A stretch of DNA of 64,000 nt from CADCUY01 sp964242735 (GTDB lineage: Bacteria > Actinomycetota > Actinomycetes > Actinomycetales > Quadrisphaeraceae), in the NCBI GenBank assembly GCA_964242735.1, contig CAXTAK010000004.1, forward strand, positions 62,001 through 126,000. The letters run 5' to 3'. This document shows positions 16,156 through 25,119 of this stretch, in pieces (position 1 is the first letter of the stretch; each line of letters begins with the position of its first letter). A model generated the notes under the pieces. The model was not told the DNA's origin, made no database searches, and saw nothing but the letters and a program-made list of their open reading frames with translations. The translations under genes and the position numbers were made by a program.

Positions 16156-17547
16156 GTGGGTGTGGCAGCACGAGAAGGACGACCAGCGGGGTCCGGGGAC
16201 GGGAGGGCGCAGCGCCGCCCGGGTCGGCCCACCGGTGGCGGCTCCGCCGAGGGCCGGACGGGGGCCGGCGCTCGCCACGGCGACGAGCGGGAGCGCGGGC
16301 GTCGCGCCGCCCCCGGTGCTGGCGAGACCGGGCGGGGCGGTGCGGGGCGGGGCGGTGCCGGCCGGGACGCGGGCGGCCGGGACGCCGGCGCCAGGTCCGG
16401 TGCTGGTCGGCCCGCGGCTGGTCGGCCCGCGGCTGGTCGGCCCACGGCTGGTCGGCCCACGTCGGGGAGGCCCACTGGTGGCCGGCCCACCGCGGCCAGG
16501 GGCGGGGCACCCGCGGGAGCGCCCAGCCGGCGCAGGGACCCCGGCCCGCGCAGGGACGACCGTCCCCGCGAGGACGACGCCGCGCGCAGCGGCGACACGT
16601 CCGCGCGCCGCGAGGAGCGTCCCGCCCGCGGCGCCTCACGCACCCCCGCGCCCGGCGCCCGCCGCCCGCCGCCCGCGACGCGGCGCCCCGAGCAGCCGCT
16701 GCGACGCCAGGGCCGCTCCAGGCCTCCGGTGCCGCCCGTCGACGCCCGCGAGCCCGCCGTCGACGTCCACGACCCGGACGGGGTCCGGCTGCAGAAGGTC
16801 CTGGCGTCCGCGGGCCTGGGCTCGCGCCGGGCGTGCGAGGTGATGATCGAGCAGGGCCGCATCAGCGTCGACGGCACCGTGGTCCGCGACCTGGGGGTGC
16901 GCGTCGACCCCGGGGAGGTCGCCGTCGCGGTCGACGGGCTGCCCCTGCAGCTGGACACCTCCCGCATCTACCTCGCGTACAACAAGCCCCGCGGGATGCT
17001 CTCGACGATGCACGACCCCGACGGCCGCCCGAACCTCGGCGACGTCGTCGAGGGGCGGCGCGACCGCCTCTTCCACGTCGGCCGCCTCGACGCCGACACC
17101 GAGGGCCTGCTGCTGCTGACCAACGACGGCGACCTCGCGCACCGCCTCCAGCACCCCTCCTTCGAGGTCGCGAAGACCTACCTCGCCGAGGTCCGCGTCG
17201 ACGGCAACCGGGGGGTGCCCCGCGGCATCGGCGCGCAGCTGCGCGCGGGGGTCGAGCTCGACGACGGCACCGCGCGGGCGGACTCCTTCAAGCTCATCGA
17301 CTCCGTCTCCGGTCGCGCGGTCGTCGAGGTGGTCGTCCACGAGGGCCGCAAGCACGTGGTGCGCCGCATGCTCGAGGCCGTGCAGCTGCCCGTGGACCGC
17401 CTGGTGCGCGTCCAGCTCGGCCCGGTGCACCTCGGCGACCTCAAGCCCGGCGCCAAGCGCGCCCTGAACCGCGAGGAGCTGGGCCTGCTGCGCGGGGACG
17501 TCGGGGCGCGCCGCAACACCGCGCCCCGCCCGGGCCGCAGCAGGTGA
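16156..17547 (+). CDS. rluB: 23S rRNA pseudouridine synthase RluB family, with long disordered N-terminus
   Basis: 463 residues. Residues 1-205 are a low-complexity Arg/Gly/Pro/Ala tail with repeated GRPAA/GRPTA units. The enzyme starts at VRLQKVLASAGLGSRRACEVMI (S4 RNA-binding domain), then YNKPRGMLST and GRLDADTEGLLLLTNDG, with catalytic D312. RluB makes pseudouridine 2605 in 23S rRNA. Basic tails are common in actinobacterial RluB, but 200 residues is long. GTG 16156 has GGGGA upstream; a later start cannot be excluded. It overlaps the next gene by four bases. Confidence 0.9.
   Translation: MGVAAREGRPAGSGDGRAQRRPGRPTGGGSAEGRTGAGARHGDERERGRRAAPGAGETGRGGAGRGGAGRDAGGRDAGARSGAGRPAAGRPAAGRPTAGRPTSGRPTGGRPTAARGGAPAGAPSRRRDPGPRRDDRPREDDAARSGDTSARREERPARGASRTPAPGARRPPPATRRPEQPLRRQGRSRPPVPPVDAREPAVDVHDPDGVRLQKVLASAGLGSRRACEVMIEQGRISVDGTVVRDLGVRVDPGEVAVAVDGLPLQLDTSRIYLAYNKPRGMLSTMHDPDGRPNLGDVVEGRRDRLFHVGRLDADTEGLLLLTNDGDLAHRLQHPSFEVAKTYLAEVRVDGNRGVPRGIGAQLRAGVELDDGTARADSFKLIDSVSGRAVVEVVVHEGRKHVVRRMLEAVQLPVDRLVRVQLGPVHLGDLKPGAKRALNREELGLLRGDVGARRNTAPRPGRSR
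16405..16464 (+). repeat. 15-bp in-frame tandem repeat, four units, in rluB
   Basis: Units at 16405, 16420, 16435 and 16450 (consensus GGTCGGCCCGCGGCT, few mismatches) encode the GRPAA/GRPTA motif of the disordered tail. Confidence 0.75.
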
Positions 17548-18005
17548 GCGAGCCGGTGTCGGGGCCGGTGACGGGGCCGGTGACGGGGCCGGTGACGGGG
17601 CCGGTGACGCAGCCGGGGGAGGAGGCGGACGCCGGGCCGCCGCGGTCCCTGCGCGCGGTCAGGGGTGCGGTGCAGCTCGACGCCGACGAGCGCGCGCACC
17701 TGCTGGCCTCCACCGCGGAGCTGGTCACCGCTGTGATGGAGGCCAACGACCTCGCACCCGACGACGTGGTGCAGGTGGTCTTCACCGCCACCCCCGACCT
17801 GACCGCTGAGTTCCCCGCCGTCGCCGCACGCGAGCTCGGGCTGGGCAGCGTCCCGCTGCTGTGCGCGGTGGAGATCGACGTCGCCGGCGCCATGCCCCGC
17901 GTGGTGCGGCTGATGGCCCTGGTGGAGACCGCGCGCACCCGCGAACAGGTGCGCCACGTGTACCTGCGCGGAGCCACCGCCCTGCGCCGGGACATCGCCC
18001 AGTGA
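17544..18005 (+). CDS. aroH: Chorismate mutase, AroH class
   Basis: 153 residues, GTG overlapping the rluB stop. AroH-class mutases convert chorismate to prephenate. Seen: AVRGAVQLDADERAHLL, MEANDLAPDDVVQVVFTATPDL, FPAVAARELG, PLLCAVEIDV and the C-terminal VYLRGATALRRD, the complete AroH pattern. The first 35 residues contain four copies of GPVT and are probably unstructured; the core starts near residue 36 (RSLRAVRGA). Directly followed by tyrA, giving consecutive steps to tyrosine in one transcript. Confidence 0.92.
   Translation: MSEPVSGPVTGPVTGPVTGPVTQPGEEADAGPPRSLRAVRGAVQLDADERAHLLASTAELVTAVMEANDLAPDDVVQVVFTATPDLTAEFPAVAARELGLGSVPLLCAVEIDVAGAMPRVVRLMALVETARTREQVRHVYLRGATALRRDIAQ
17561..17608 (+). 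repeat. 12-bp perfect tandem repeat, four units, in aroH
   Basis: GGGGCCGGTGAC repeats at 17561, 17573, 17585 and 17597 without mismatch and encodes GPVT. Perfect units suggest recent expansion and possible length variation between strains. Confidence 0.85.
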
Positions 18006-18012
18006 CCGCCCA

Positions 18013-19245
18013 GTGACGGCCCAGCCCCCCACCCGGCCCCCCGCCCGCACCGTCGGCCCGGTGCGGGTGGTGGGTGCCGGCCTGCTCGGCGCCAGCACCG
18101 GCATGGCGCTGCGGGCGCTGGGGGTGGAGGTCGAGCTCGCCGACGCCTCGCCGTCGGCGGTGGCCCTGGCCAGCGACCTCGGTGCCGGGCGCCCCGCCCC
18201 ACCCGCCCCGCACCGCGCGGACGGTGCGGGCGGCGGCGCGGGCCCGGGTGGCGCCTCACCGGCCCTGGTGGTCGTCGCCGTCCCCCCCGACGTCACCGCC
18301 GCCGTGGTCGCCGTGGAGCTCACCGCCCACAGCCGCGCCGTCGTCACCGACGTGGCCAGCGTCAAGGCCGGCGTGCTCGCGCAGCTGCGGGCCGACCCCG
18401 CGGCCGCGCCGTCCCTGGCGCGCTACGTGGGCAGCCACCCGATGGCCGGGCGGGAGCGCTCGGGGGCGATCGCCGCCCGCGGTGACCTGTTCCTCGGCCG
18501 GCCCTGGGTGGTGTGCGCCGCCCCGCCGCACGCCGGGTCCCCCGGCTCCTCACCGGCCGCGCTGCGCGCGGTGGCCGACCTCGCCGCCGACCTCGGCGCC
18601 AGCACGGTGGCGATGACCGCCGCGGAGCACGACGAGGCCGTGGCGCTGGTCTCCCACCTGCCCCAGGTGGCCGCGAGCCTGGTCGCGGCCCGCCTGGCAG
18701 CGGCCCCGGACGCCGCGCTGGCCCTGACCGGGCAGGGCCTGCGCGACGTCACCCGCATCGCCGCGTCCGACCCCGCGCTGTGGGTGCAGATCCTCGGCGC
18801 GAACGCCGCGCGGGTGGCGCAGGTGCTGGCGCCGCTCCGCGACGACCTCGACGCGCTGCTGGGCGCGCTCCACCACCTGGCCGGTGGCGAGGACGCCGGG
18901 GAGGGGCGCGGCGGCGCGGAGCGAGGCGGTGAACAGGGCGGTCGTCACGCGGCGCTGGCCCGGGCACTGGCCGCGGGCGGGCAGGGCCGCGCCAGGCTCC
19001 CCGGCAAGCACGGCAGTCGCGCGGCCGACTACGCCGCGGTCACGGTGCTGGTCGCCGACCGGCCCGGCGAGCTGGCGCGGCTGCTCCAGGACATCGGCGA
19101 GGCGGGGGTGAACCTCGAGGAGCTGCGCCTGGACCACTCCCCGGGCCGAGCGGCGGGCCTCGCCGAGGTGCTCGTGCTGCCCGCTGCCCGCGCCGCCCTG
19201 GTGCAGGCCCTCGACGCGGCCGGTTGGGCAGTGCACGGGGACTGA
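18013..19245 (+). CDS. tyrA: Prephenate dehydrogenase with C-terminal ACT domain
   Basis: 410 residues. N-terminal NAD-binding motif VGAGLLGAS (residues 20-28), GSHPMAGRERSG (prephenate-binding His/Arg region), AAEHDEAVALVSHLPQV and TGQGLRDVTRIA, typical TyrA blocks. Residues from about 336 (ADYAAVTVLVADRPGELARLL) form an ACT domain, expected to sense tyrosine. Start GTG 18013 lies seven bases after aroH. A Gly/Glu/Arg-rich linker (about 295-330) joins the two parts. Oxidatively decarboxylates prephenate to 4-hydroxyphenylpyruvate. Confidence 0.92.
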   Translation: MTAQPPTRPPARTVGPVRVVGAGLLGASTGMALRALGVEVELADASPSAVALASDLGAGRPAPPAPHRADGAGGGAGPGGASPALVVVAVPPDVTAAVVAVELTAHSRAVVTDVASVKAGVLAQLRADPAAAPSLARYVGSHPMAGRERSGAIAARGDLFLGRPWVVCAAPPHAGSPGSSPAALRAVADLAADLGASTVAMTAAEHDEAVALVSHLPQVAASLVAARLAAAPDAALALTGQGLRDVTRIAASDPALWVQILGANAARVAQVLAPLRDDLDALLGALHHLAGGEDAGEGRGGAERGGEQGGRHAALARALAAGGQGRARLPGKHGSRAADYAAVTVLVADRPGELARLLQDIGEAGVNLEELRLDHSPGRAAGLAEVLVLPAARAALVQALDAAGWAVHGD

Positions 19246-19578
19246 CAGCGGTGTGCCGGTCGGCGGCGCACGGCCCAGCACGGCCGGGCTCGCGCTGTCG
19301 GGTGTCGCCGCCGGCTGGGAGCACAGGGTGAGGGCGCGCAGGTGACCCACCTGGTGCGCGCGACCCTCCGCCGCACAGGGGTTCGGAGGTCTGGGCTGTG
19401 GACGGCGGCAGGTCATCCACAGGTGGCGCGTCCCGCCCTCCGTCCGACGGAGGGCCGCGTGGGAGACCCGGGCCTGCCCGGTGCCCTCACCGCGCGTGCC
19501 CGCCCCGCGACGTCAGGTGGACGCCGACCGCACCACCCCACGCGCACACCGCTGTGGGGGCCGGCCGGGGGTGCGCGA
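19246..19578. other. 333-bp intergenic region between convergent tyrA and ugd
   Basis: No convincing gene. It contains the hairpin at 19435-19455. TCATCCACA at 19413-19421 differs by one base from a DnaA box but stands alone. Confidence 0.6.
19435..19455. terminator. Hairpin terminator between tyrA and ugd
   Basis: GCCCTCCGT and ACGGAGGGC form a 9-bp stem with a 3-base loop between two convergent genes. Confidence 0.65.
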
Positions 19579-20952
19579 TCAGGCGTTGGGACGCCCCAGG
19601 GTCCGCACGCTCCACCCCGCGGCCCGCCAGGTGGCCGGATCGATGCACGCGCGCCCGTCGACGAGCACGGGGTGCGCGGTCAGGGGCGCCAGCTCCGCCG
19701 GGTCGGCGGTGGTGAACTCCTCCCACTCCGTCAGCAGCAGCACCACGTCCACGCCCCTGACCGCGTCCCGCGTGCCCGTGGCGTAGGTCAGCGTCGGGTA
19801 CAGCCGGCGGGCGGCGTCCCCGGCCTCGGGGTCGTAGACGCTCACCTGCGCGCCCCGCAGGTGCAGGGCCGCGGCGACCCCGAGGGCGGGGGAGTCGCGC
19901 ACGTCGTCGGTCAGCGGCTTGAACGCCGCGCCCAGCACCCCCACCCGGCGGTTCAGCACCGACCCCCCGCAGGCCTCGACCGCCAGGTCGATCACCCGCT
20001 GGCGCTGCCACATGTTGATCTCGTCGACGTCCTGCAGCAGGGACACCGCCCAGTTCGCGCCCAGCTCTCCCGCGCGGTGCATGAGCGCCCGGATGTCCTT
20101 GGGCAGGCACCCCCCGCCGAAGCCCAGGCCGGCGTTGAGGAACTGCCGCCCGATGCGCGCGTCGTGCCCGATGGCGTCCGCGAGGACCGCGACATCCCCA
20201 CCGGCGACCTCGCACACCTGGGCGATGGCGTTGATGAAGGAGATCTTCGTGGCCAGGAACGCGTTGGCGGAGACCTTGACCAGCTCCGCGGTCGGCAGGT
20301 CGCAGGCGACGTACGGCGCGCCGGCGGCCAGGGCCGCGGCGTACACGCGGCGCACCAGCGCCTCCGCCGCCGGGGAGGCGCCACCGACGACGATGCGGTC
20401 CGGGTGCAGGGTGTCGGCCACCGCCCGGCCCTCGCGCAGGAACTCCGGGTTCCACACCAGCTCCACGCCCGCCCCACCCGGCAGCGAGCCCGCGGCGGTG
20501 GAGGCGGCGACGGCGTCGTCGACCAGCCCCCGCAGCCGGTCCGCGGTGCCCACCGGCACCGTGGACTTGCCCACCACCAGCAGGTCGCTCGTCGCGGAGG
20601 CGGCCACCGCGGTGACGGCGGCGTCGACGAAGCGCAGGTCCGCGGCGTTGCTCGCCGGTGCCTGGGGGGTGCCGACGCACACGAAGGCCACGTGCGCACC
20701 GCGCACCGCCGCGGGCAGGTCGGTGGTGAAGGACAACCGCCCCCCCTCCAGGCCCCGGGTGATCAGGTCCTCCAGGCCGGGCTCGTAGAAGGGGACCTTG
20801 CCCGCGCGCAGGGCCTCCACCTTCCCGGGGTCGGTGTCGACGCCGACCACGGTGTGGCCCAGCTCGGCCATCGCCGCCGCGTGCGTCGCCCCCAGGTACC
20901 CCGTCCCGACCACGACCATGCGGAGGGTCGCTGAGTCCACTGCTGCGGTCAT
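19579..20952 (-). CDS. ugd: UDP-glucose 6-dehydrogenase
   Basis: 457 residues. Oxidises UDP-glucose to UDP-glucuronate with 2 NAD+. Seen: VVVGTGYLGATHA (NAD-binding), FVCVGTPQ, GKSTVPVGTADRL, WNPEFLREGRAV, and FGGGCLPKDIRAL with catalytic Cys282; then the C-terminal domain GVLGAAFKPLTDDVRDSP and TEWEEF. ATG 20952 chosen (MTAAVDSATLRMVVVG); an upstream in-frame extension has no family support. The product would feed exopolysaccharide or cell-wall glycans; no glycosyltransferase genes are nearby. Confidence 0.93.
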   Translation of the reverse strand: MTAAVDSATLRMVVVGTGYLGATHAAAMAELGHTVVGVDTDPGKVEALRAGKVPFYEPGLEDLITRGLEGGRLSFTTDLPAAVRGAHVAFVCVGTPQAPASNAADLRFVDAAVTAVAASATSDLLVVGKSTVPVGTADRLRGLVDDAVAASTAAGSLPGGAGVELVWNPEFLREGRAVADTLHPDRIVVGGASPAAEALVRRVYAAALAAGAPYVACDLPTAELVKVSANAFLATKISFINAIAQVCEVAGGDVAVLADAIGHDARIGRQFLNAGLGFGGGCLPKDIRALMHRAGELGANWAVSLLQDVDEINMWQRQRVIDLAVEACGGSVLNRRVGVLGAAFKPLTDDVRDSPALGVAAALHLRGAQVSVYDPEAGDAARRLYPTLTYATGTRDAVRGVDVVLLLTEWEEFTTADPAELAPLTAHPVLVDGRACIDPATWRAAGWSVRTLGRPNA

Positions 20953-21037
20953 CGTCCGAGCATGACGCCCCCCCGGGCCCCGCGTGCCCGTTTCGGTCAT
21001 TCCCGGCGGCGCGTCGGTCCTTGGGCCCGGCAGTCCT

Positions 21038-21880
21038 TCAGTCCCTGGCCCCGGCCCCGGCGGACCGCGCGGCGGCCGCGACGCCCAGCAGCGCGCCGTG
21101 CGCACCGGGGTGGGCGATGACCAGGCCCGGTGAGGTCCCCGTCCACGGGCCCCCGTCGAGGTCGGTGACCACCGCTCCCGCCTCGGCCGCGATCAGCGCC
21201 GGCCCGTGCAGGTCGCGCCGGTCCCCGCGCATCCGCACCGTCCCCGTGAACCGCCCGTCGGCGACCGCGACGACCTCCGCCGCGGAGGACTCCACGGTGC
21301 GCGCCAACCACCCTCCGGCCTCCACCGCGGCCACCACCGCAGCGGAGGTGCGCACGATGCCCCCCGCCTCGACGACCTCCCGCTGGCGCAGGGCCACCCC
21401 GTCGCGGCTCGCGCCCCCACCGGCCACCGCTGTGTACAGGTGCCCCGCGGTCCACACCGCCGCCAGCAGCGGACGCTGCCCCTCCCAGGCGGTGAGGACC
21501 ACCGACCACGGCCCGGCGCGGCGCGCGTAGTTCAGCGTCCCGTCCACGGGGTCCACCACCCACGTGCGCCCCGAGGTGCCCGGGCGGTCCGCCCCCTCCT
21601 CCCCGACGAGCCCGTCGTCGGGGTACACCGCGGCCACCGCGGCGTCGATCAGCGCCTCGAGGTCGGTGTCGACGTCGGTCACCGCCGCACCGGCCAACGA
21701 CCCCCCGGCCTTGGCGTGCTCGACCACGCCCTCCTGGCGCGCCGCCGCCTGCTCCCCGCAGCGGGTGACCAGCTCGCCCGCGAACGCCAGCTCCCCGGCG
21801 AGCGCGGTGCCTCCGTCCAGGTCATCGCTGGTCTCCGCCAGGACACCACCGGGCGCCCCCGGCCCACCGCTCCGCTCCAC
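21038..21880 (-). CDS. Inositol monophosphatase family protein
   Basis: 280 residues. Mg-dependent phosphatase fold: VTDVDTDLEALI, GEEG (93-96), WVVDPVDGTLNY (107-118, metal ligands D110 and D113) and the C-terminal LHGPALIAAEAGAVVTDLDGG. Substrate could be inositol phosphate, histidinol phosphate or another sugar phosphate; mycothiol-producing bacteria need inositol phosphatases. GTG 21880 has a TACGCT box exactly six bases ahead. Divergent from cmk. Confidence 0.85.
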   Translation of the reverse strand: MERSGGPGAPGGVLAETSDDLDGGTALAGELAFAGELVTRCGEQAAARQEGVVEHAKAGGSLAGAAVTDVDTDLEALIDAAVAAVYPDDGLVGEEGADRPGTSGRTWVVDPVDGTLNYARRAGPWSVVLTAWEGQRPLLAAVWTAGHLYTAVAGGGASRDGVALRQREVVEAGGIVRTSAAVVAAVEAGGWLARTVESSAAEVVAVADGRFTGTVRMRGDRRDLHGPALIAAEAGAVVTDLDGGPWTGTSPGLVIAHPGAHGALLGVAAAARSAGAGARD

Positions 21881-21886
21881 CTCGCC

Positions 21887-21892
21887 AGCGTA
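21887..21892 (-). promoter_or_regulatory. -10 box of leaderless IMPase gene
   Basis: Minus-strand TACGCT, six bases before GTG 21880. Confidence 0.55.
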
Positions 21893-21917
21893 GGAGGGCG
21901 CACCGGTGGCGGCGGAC

Positions 21918-21923
21918 TACCCT
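21918..21923 (+). promoter_or_regulatory. -10 box upstream of cmk
   Basis: TACCCT about 50 bases before GTG 21974; the transcript would have a short leader containing the AGGAGG ribosome site. The -35 region is poor. Confidence 0.4.
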
Positions 21924-21973
21924 CGACAGTGCTGCGCCGACCGGCGCGCCCGTCCCACTCCAGGAGGCACCGC

Positions 21974-22759
21974 GTGGCTCAGGCGCGCCCGCACACCCCG
22001 GGCGTGGTCATCGCCATCGACGGGCCCTCCGGCTCGGGCAAGTCCACCGTCAGCCGCCGCGTCGCCCAGCACCTGCACCTGGCCTACCTCGACACCGGGG
22101 CGATGTACCGCGCGGTGTGCTGGTGGTGCCTCGAGCACGACATCCCCGTCGCCCCCACCGGTGGCGCTGCCGGCGCCCCCCCCGGGCGCGCGGGGGGCGA
22201 CGGGGCGCCGACCCCCGTGGCGCTGGCGGCCCGGGAGCTGTCCCTGGTGGTCGGCACCGACCCCGCGGCGCCCACGGTCAGCGTCGGCGGCCTCGACGTG
22301 ACCACCGCGGTGCGCGCCAGCCGCGTCTCCGCGGCGGTCAGCGCCGTCGCCGCCGACCCCGGGGTGCGCGCGGAGCTGCGCCGCCGCCAGCGCGAGGTCA
22401 TCGACCGCGCCAGGGCACCCGGGGGGGCGGGCGTGGTCGCCGAGGGCCGCGACACCACCACCGTCGTCGCCCCCGACGCCGACGTGCGCGTGCTGCTGGT
22501 CGCCGACGAGGGAGCGCGCCTGGCGCGCCGCGCCAGGGAGCTGCACGGTGACGACTCCGCGCCGGCTCTGGAGCGCACCCGCGACGAGGTCCTGCGCCGC
22601 GACGCCGACGACGCGGCGGTCACCAGCTTCCACGTCGCCGCGGACGGGGTGGTGACCCTCGACAGCTCCGCGCTCAGCCTGGAGCAGACCGTGGCGGCCC
22701 TGCTCGAGGTCGTCGCCGGGCGCACCGCCGCTGCGACACACCGAGGAGACCACCGATGA
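21974..22759 (+). CDS. cmk: Cytidylate kinase
   Basis: 261 residues, GTG start with AGGAGG eight bases ahead. Phosphorylates CMP/dCMP. Seen: IDGPSGSGKST (15-25, P-loop), YLDTGAMYRA (NMP-binding), VAEGRDTTTVVAPDAD (VxEGRD block; CMP binding) and RRDADDAAVTS (lid Arg). A Gly/Pro-rich insertion at about residues 55-75 replaces part of the NMP domain linker. Overlaps der by ATGA, as in most actinobacteria. Confidence 0.93.
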   Translation: MAQARPHTPGVVIAIDGPSGSGKSTVSRRVAQHLHLAYLDTGAMYRAVCWWCLEHDIPVAPTGGAAGAPPGRAGGDGAPTPVALAARELSLVVGTDPAAPTVSVGGLDVTTAVRASRVSAAVSAVAADPGVRAELRRRQREVIDRARAPGGAGVVAEGRDTTTVVAPDADVRVLLVADEGARLARRARELHGDDSAPALERTRDEVLRRDADDAAVTSFHVAADGVVTLDSSALSLEQTVAALLEVVAGRTAAATHRGDHR

Positions 22760-24237
22760 CCCCGCCCACCGACCACCCCGACGCCACCGACCACCGCGAG
22801 GCGCCGGACCCCACGGCCGCCCTGCGCGCCGGGCTCGAGGACTACGCGCTGGAGCCGGAGGACCTCACCGTCCTGGACCACCCCGACGACGCGGAGCAAC
22901 CGGTGACCGGTGCGGCCCCCGTCCCGGTGGTCGCCGTGGTCGGGCGCCCCAACGTCGGCAAGTCCACTCTGGTCAACCGGGTCCTGGGGCGCCGCCAGGC
23001 CGTCGTCCAGGACGTGCCGGGGGTCACCCGCGACAGGGTCAGCTACCCCGCGGAGTGGGCCGGGCACCACTTCACCCTCGTCGACACCGGGGGGTGGGAG
23101 GTCGACGTCGCCGGGCTGGACGCGCGCGTCGCCGAGCAGGCCGAGATCGCCATCGACCTCGCCGACGTGGTCGTGTTCGCCGTCGACGCCACCGTCGGGG
23201 CCACCACCACCGACGAGGCCGTGGTGCGCCTGCTCCGCCGCTCCGGGCGCCCGGTGGTCCTCGCGGCCAACAAGGTCGACGACGCGCGCACCGAGGCCGA
23301 CGCCGCGAGCCTGTGGAACCTCGGCCTCGGGGAGCCGTTCCCCGTCTCGGCGCTGCACGGGCGCGGGTCCGGTGACCTGCTCGACGCCGTCGTCGCCCTG
23401 CTGCCCCCACCGGCACCCCCCGGCGGCGCCGGCGTCGGGGGACCGCGGCGCGTTGCGCTGCTGGGCCGACCGAACGTGGGCAAGTCCAGCACGCTCAACA
23501 AGCTCGCCGGATCGTCGCGGGTCGTGGTCGACGCCGCCGCGGGCACCACCCGCGACCCCGTCGACGAGCTCGTGCAGCTCGGGGGGCGCCCGTGGACCTT
23601 CGTGGACACCGCGGGCATCCGCCGTCGCGTGCACCAGACCACCGGCGCGGACTTCTACGCCTCCCTGCGCACCCAGGCGGCCCTGGAGCGCGCGGAGGTC
23701 GCGGTGGTGCTGCTGGAGGCGAACGAGCGCCTCACCGAGCAGGACACCCGCATCATCACCTCGGTGGTGGAGTCCGGGCGGGCACTGGTGCTGGCGTTCA
23801 ACAAGTGGGACCTCACCGACGACGAGCGCCGCCACGACCTCGAGCGCGAGGTCGAGACCGACCTGGCGCACGTGGCCTGGGCCCCGCGCGTCAACGTCTC
23901 CGCGCACACCGGTCGCCACCTCGACCGGTTGGTCCCGGCCCTGGACGTGGCGCTGGCCTCCTGGGGCCAGCGCGTGGCCACCGGGCGGTTGAACTCCTTC
24001 CTCGGGTCCGTCGTCGCCGCCCACCCCCACCCGGTGCGCGGGGGCAAGCAGCCGCGGATCCTGTTCGCCACCCAGGCCGGCACCCGGCCGCCGACGTTCG
24101 TGCTCTTCGCCTCCGGGTTCCTCGAGGCGGGGTACCGGCGCTTCGTGGAGCGGCGGCTGCGTGAGGAGTTCGGCTTCGCGGGCACCCCGGTGGCGCTGTC
24201 GGTGCGGGTGCGCGAACGGCGCCGCCGGGGCCGGTGA
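22756..24237 (+). CDS. der: Ribosome biogenesis GTPase Der (EngA)
   Basis: 493 residues, two consecutive GTPase domains then a KH-like domain. First P-loop GRPNVGKST (63-71) with DTGG and NKVD; second GRPNVGKSST with DTAGI and NKWD; C-terminal KH-like region KQPRILFATQAGTRPPTFVLF. It assists 50S subunit maturation. A 50-residue acidic N-terminal extension is typical for actinobacterial Der. Last gene of the xerD-der block. Confidence 0.95.
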   Translation: MTPPTDHPDATDHREAPDPTAALRAGLEDYALEPEDLTVLDHPDDAEQPVTGAAPVPVVAVVGRPNVGKSTLVNRVLGRRQAVVQDVPGVTRDRVSYPAEWAGHHFTLVDTGGWEVDVAGLDARVAEQAEIAIDLADVVVFAVDATVGATTTDEAVVRLLRRSGRPVVLAANKVDDARTEADAASLWNLGLGEPFPVSALHGRGSGDLLDAVVALLPPPAPPGGAGVGGPRRVALLGRPNVGKSSTLNKLAGSSRVVVDAAAGTTRDPVDELVQLGGRPWTFVDTAGIRRRVHQTTGADFYASLRTQAALERAEVAVVLLEANERLTEQDTRIITSVVESGRALVLAFNKWDLTDDERRHDLEREVETDLAHVAWAPRVNVSAHTGRHLDRLVPALDVALASWGQRVATGRLNSFLGSVVAAHPHPVRGGKQPRILFATQAGTRPPTFVLFASGFLEAGYRRFVERRLREEFGFAGTPVALSVRVRERRRRGR

Positions 24238-24308
24238 CCACGGCCGGCAGCGGTGCCGGCGCCCGTGGTGGCGGAGCTCGTGGTGGCGGTGCGCGCAGTG
24301 GTGGCGTG

Positions 24309-24314
24309 TACGCT
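24309..24314 (+). promoter_or_regulatory. -10 box of tRNA-Pro
   Basis: TACGCT, 19 bases before the mature 5' end; no good -35 is seen at the right distance. Confidence 0.4.
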
Positions 24315-24333
24315 GCCACCGCCCGCTCAGGGC

Positions 24334-24407
<74 letters not shown>

Positions 24408-24414
24408 CCGGGTA

Positions 24415-24458
24415 CCCCGGCGGTGGTGGGCCCCGACGGGGGAGGACCACCGCCGGGG
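24415..24458 (+). terminator. Hairpin after tRNA-Pro
   Basis: CCCCGGCGGTGGT (24415-24427) pairs perfectly with 24446-24458; the 18-base loop itself contains a small CCCC/GGGG stem. Begins eight bases after the tRNA. Confidence 0.75.
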
Positions 24459-24495
24459 CCGCGAGGTCAGCGCCCTGGAGCTGGGAGGACGGCGA

Positions 24496-25119
24496 GTGAG
24501 CCCCCCCGCCACCGCAGCCGGCACACCGCTCCGGTCCCAGCTGCTGACGGTGCCGAACCTGCTGAGCGTCCTGCGCCTGCTGCTCGTCCCCCTCTTCCTG
24601 GTCCTCCTCCTCGCCGGCCGCGACGGGTGGGCGGTGGCGGTGCTCCTGGCCTCCGGTGCCAGCGACTACCTCGACGGGCTCATCGCGCGCCGCTGGGACC
24701 AGGCGACTCCCCTGGGGCGGGTCCTGGACCCCGCCGCGGACCGCCTCTTCATCGTCTCCACCCTGATCGGTCTCGCCGTGCGCGACCTGGTGCCGTGGTG
24801 GTTGGTCGCCGTGGTCATCGCGCGCGACGTCGCGCTGACCGCCACCATCCCGGTCCTGGCGCGGCACGGGTTCGGGACCCTGCCCGTGCACTCCCTCGGC
24901 AAGGCCGCGACGTTCTGCCTCCTCCTCGGCTTCCCGCTGATGCTCCTCAGCGAGGTCACGGCGGTGGCCCTCGGACCCGCCCTGGCCCTGGGGTGGGCGT
25001 TCACCTGGTGGGGCGTCGCCCTGTACTGGTGGGCGGGGCTGGTCTACCTGCGCCAGGTGGCCGCCCTCACCCGCGCGCCCGCCCAGCCCCGCCCGACCCG
25101 GTCGGTGGTGCGGGGGTGA
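24496..25119 (+). CDS. CDP-alcohol phosphatidyltransferase (PgsA2-like)
   Basis: 207 residues, GTG start with GGGAGGAC upstream. Four to five membrane segments. The CDP-alcohol motif is complete: SDYLDGLIARRWDQATP then LGRVLDPAADR (D-x2-DG-x2-AR-x8-G-x3-D-x3-D), so it transfers a phosphatidyl group from CDP-diacylglycerol to an alcohol. It is syntenic with Rv1822 (pgsA2) of M. tuberculosis; phosphatidylglycerophosphate or cardiolipin synthesis is possible. Overlaps the next gene by four bases. Confidence 0.88.
   Translation: MSPPATAAGTPLRSQLLTVPNLLSVLRLLLVPLFLVLLLAGRDGWAVAVLLASGASDYLDGLIARRWDQATPLGRVLDPAADRLFIVSTLIGLAVRDLVPWWLVAVVIARDVALTATIPVLARHGFGTLPVHSLGKAATFCLLLGFPLMLLSEVTAVALGPALALGWAFTWWGVALYWWAGLVYLRQVAALTRAPAQPRPTRSVVRG

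Noticed and set aside
16402..16464. Possible CRISPR-like array
   Set aside because: Units are 15 bp, contiguous, without spacers and in frame with rluB; no cas genes are present.
19413..19421. TCATCCACA, one mismatch from a DnaA box
   Set aside because: A single site without a cluster, AT-rich unwinding region or dnaA/dnaN nearby; no case for an origin.
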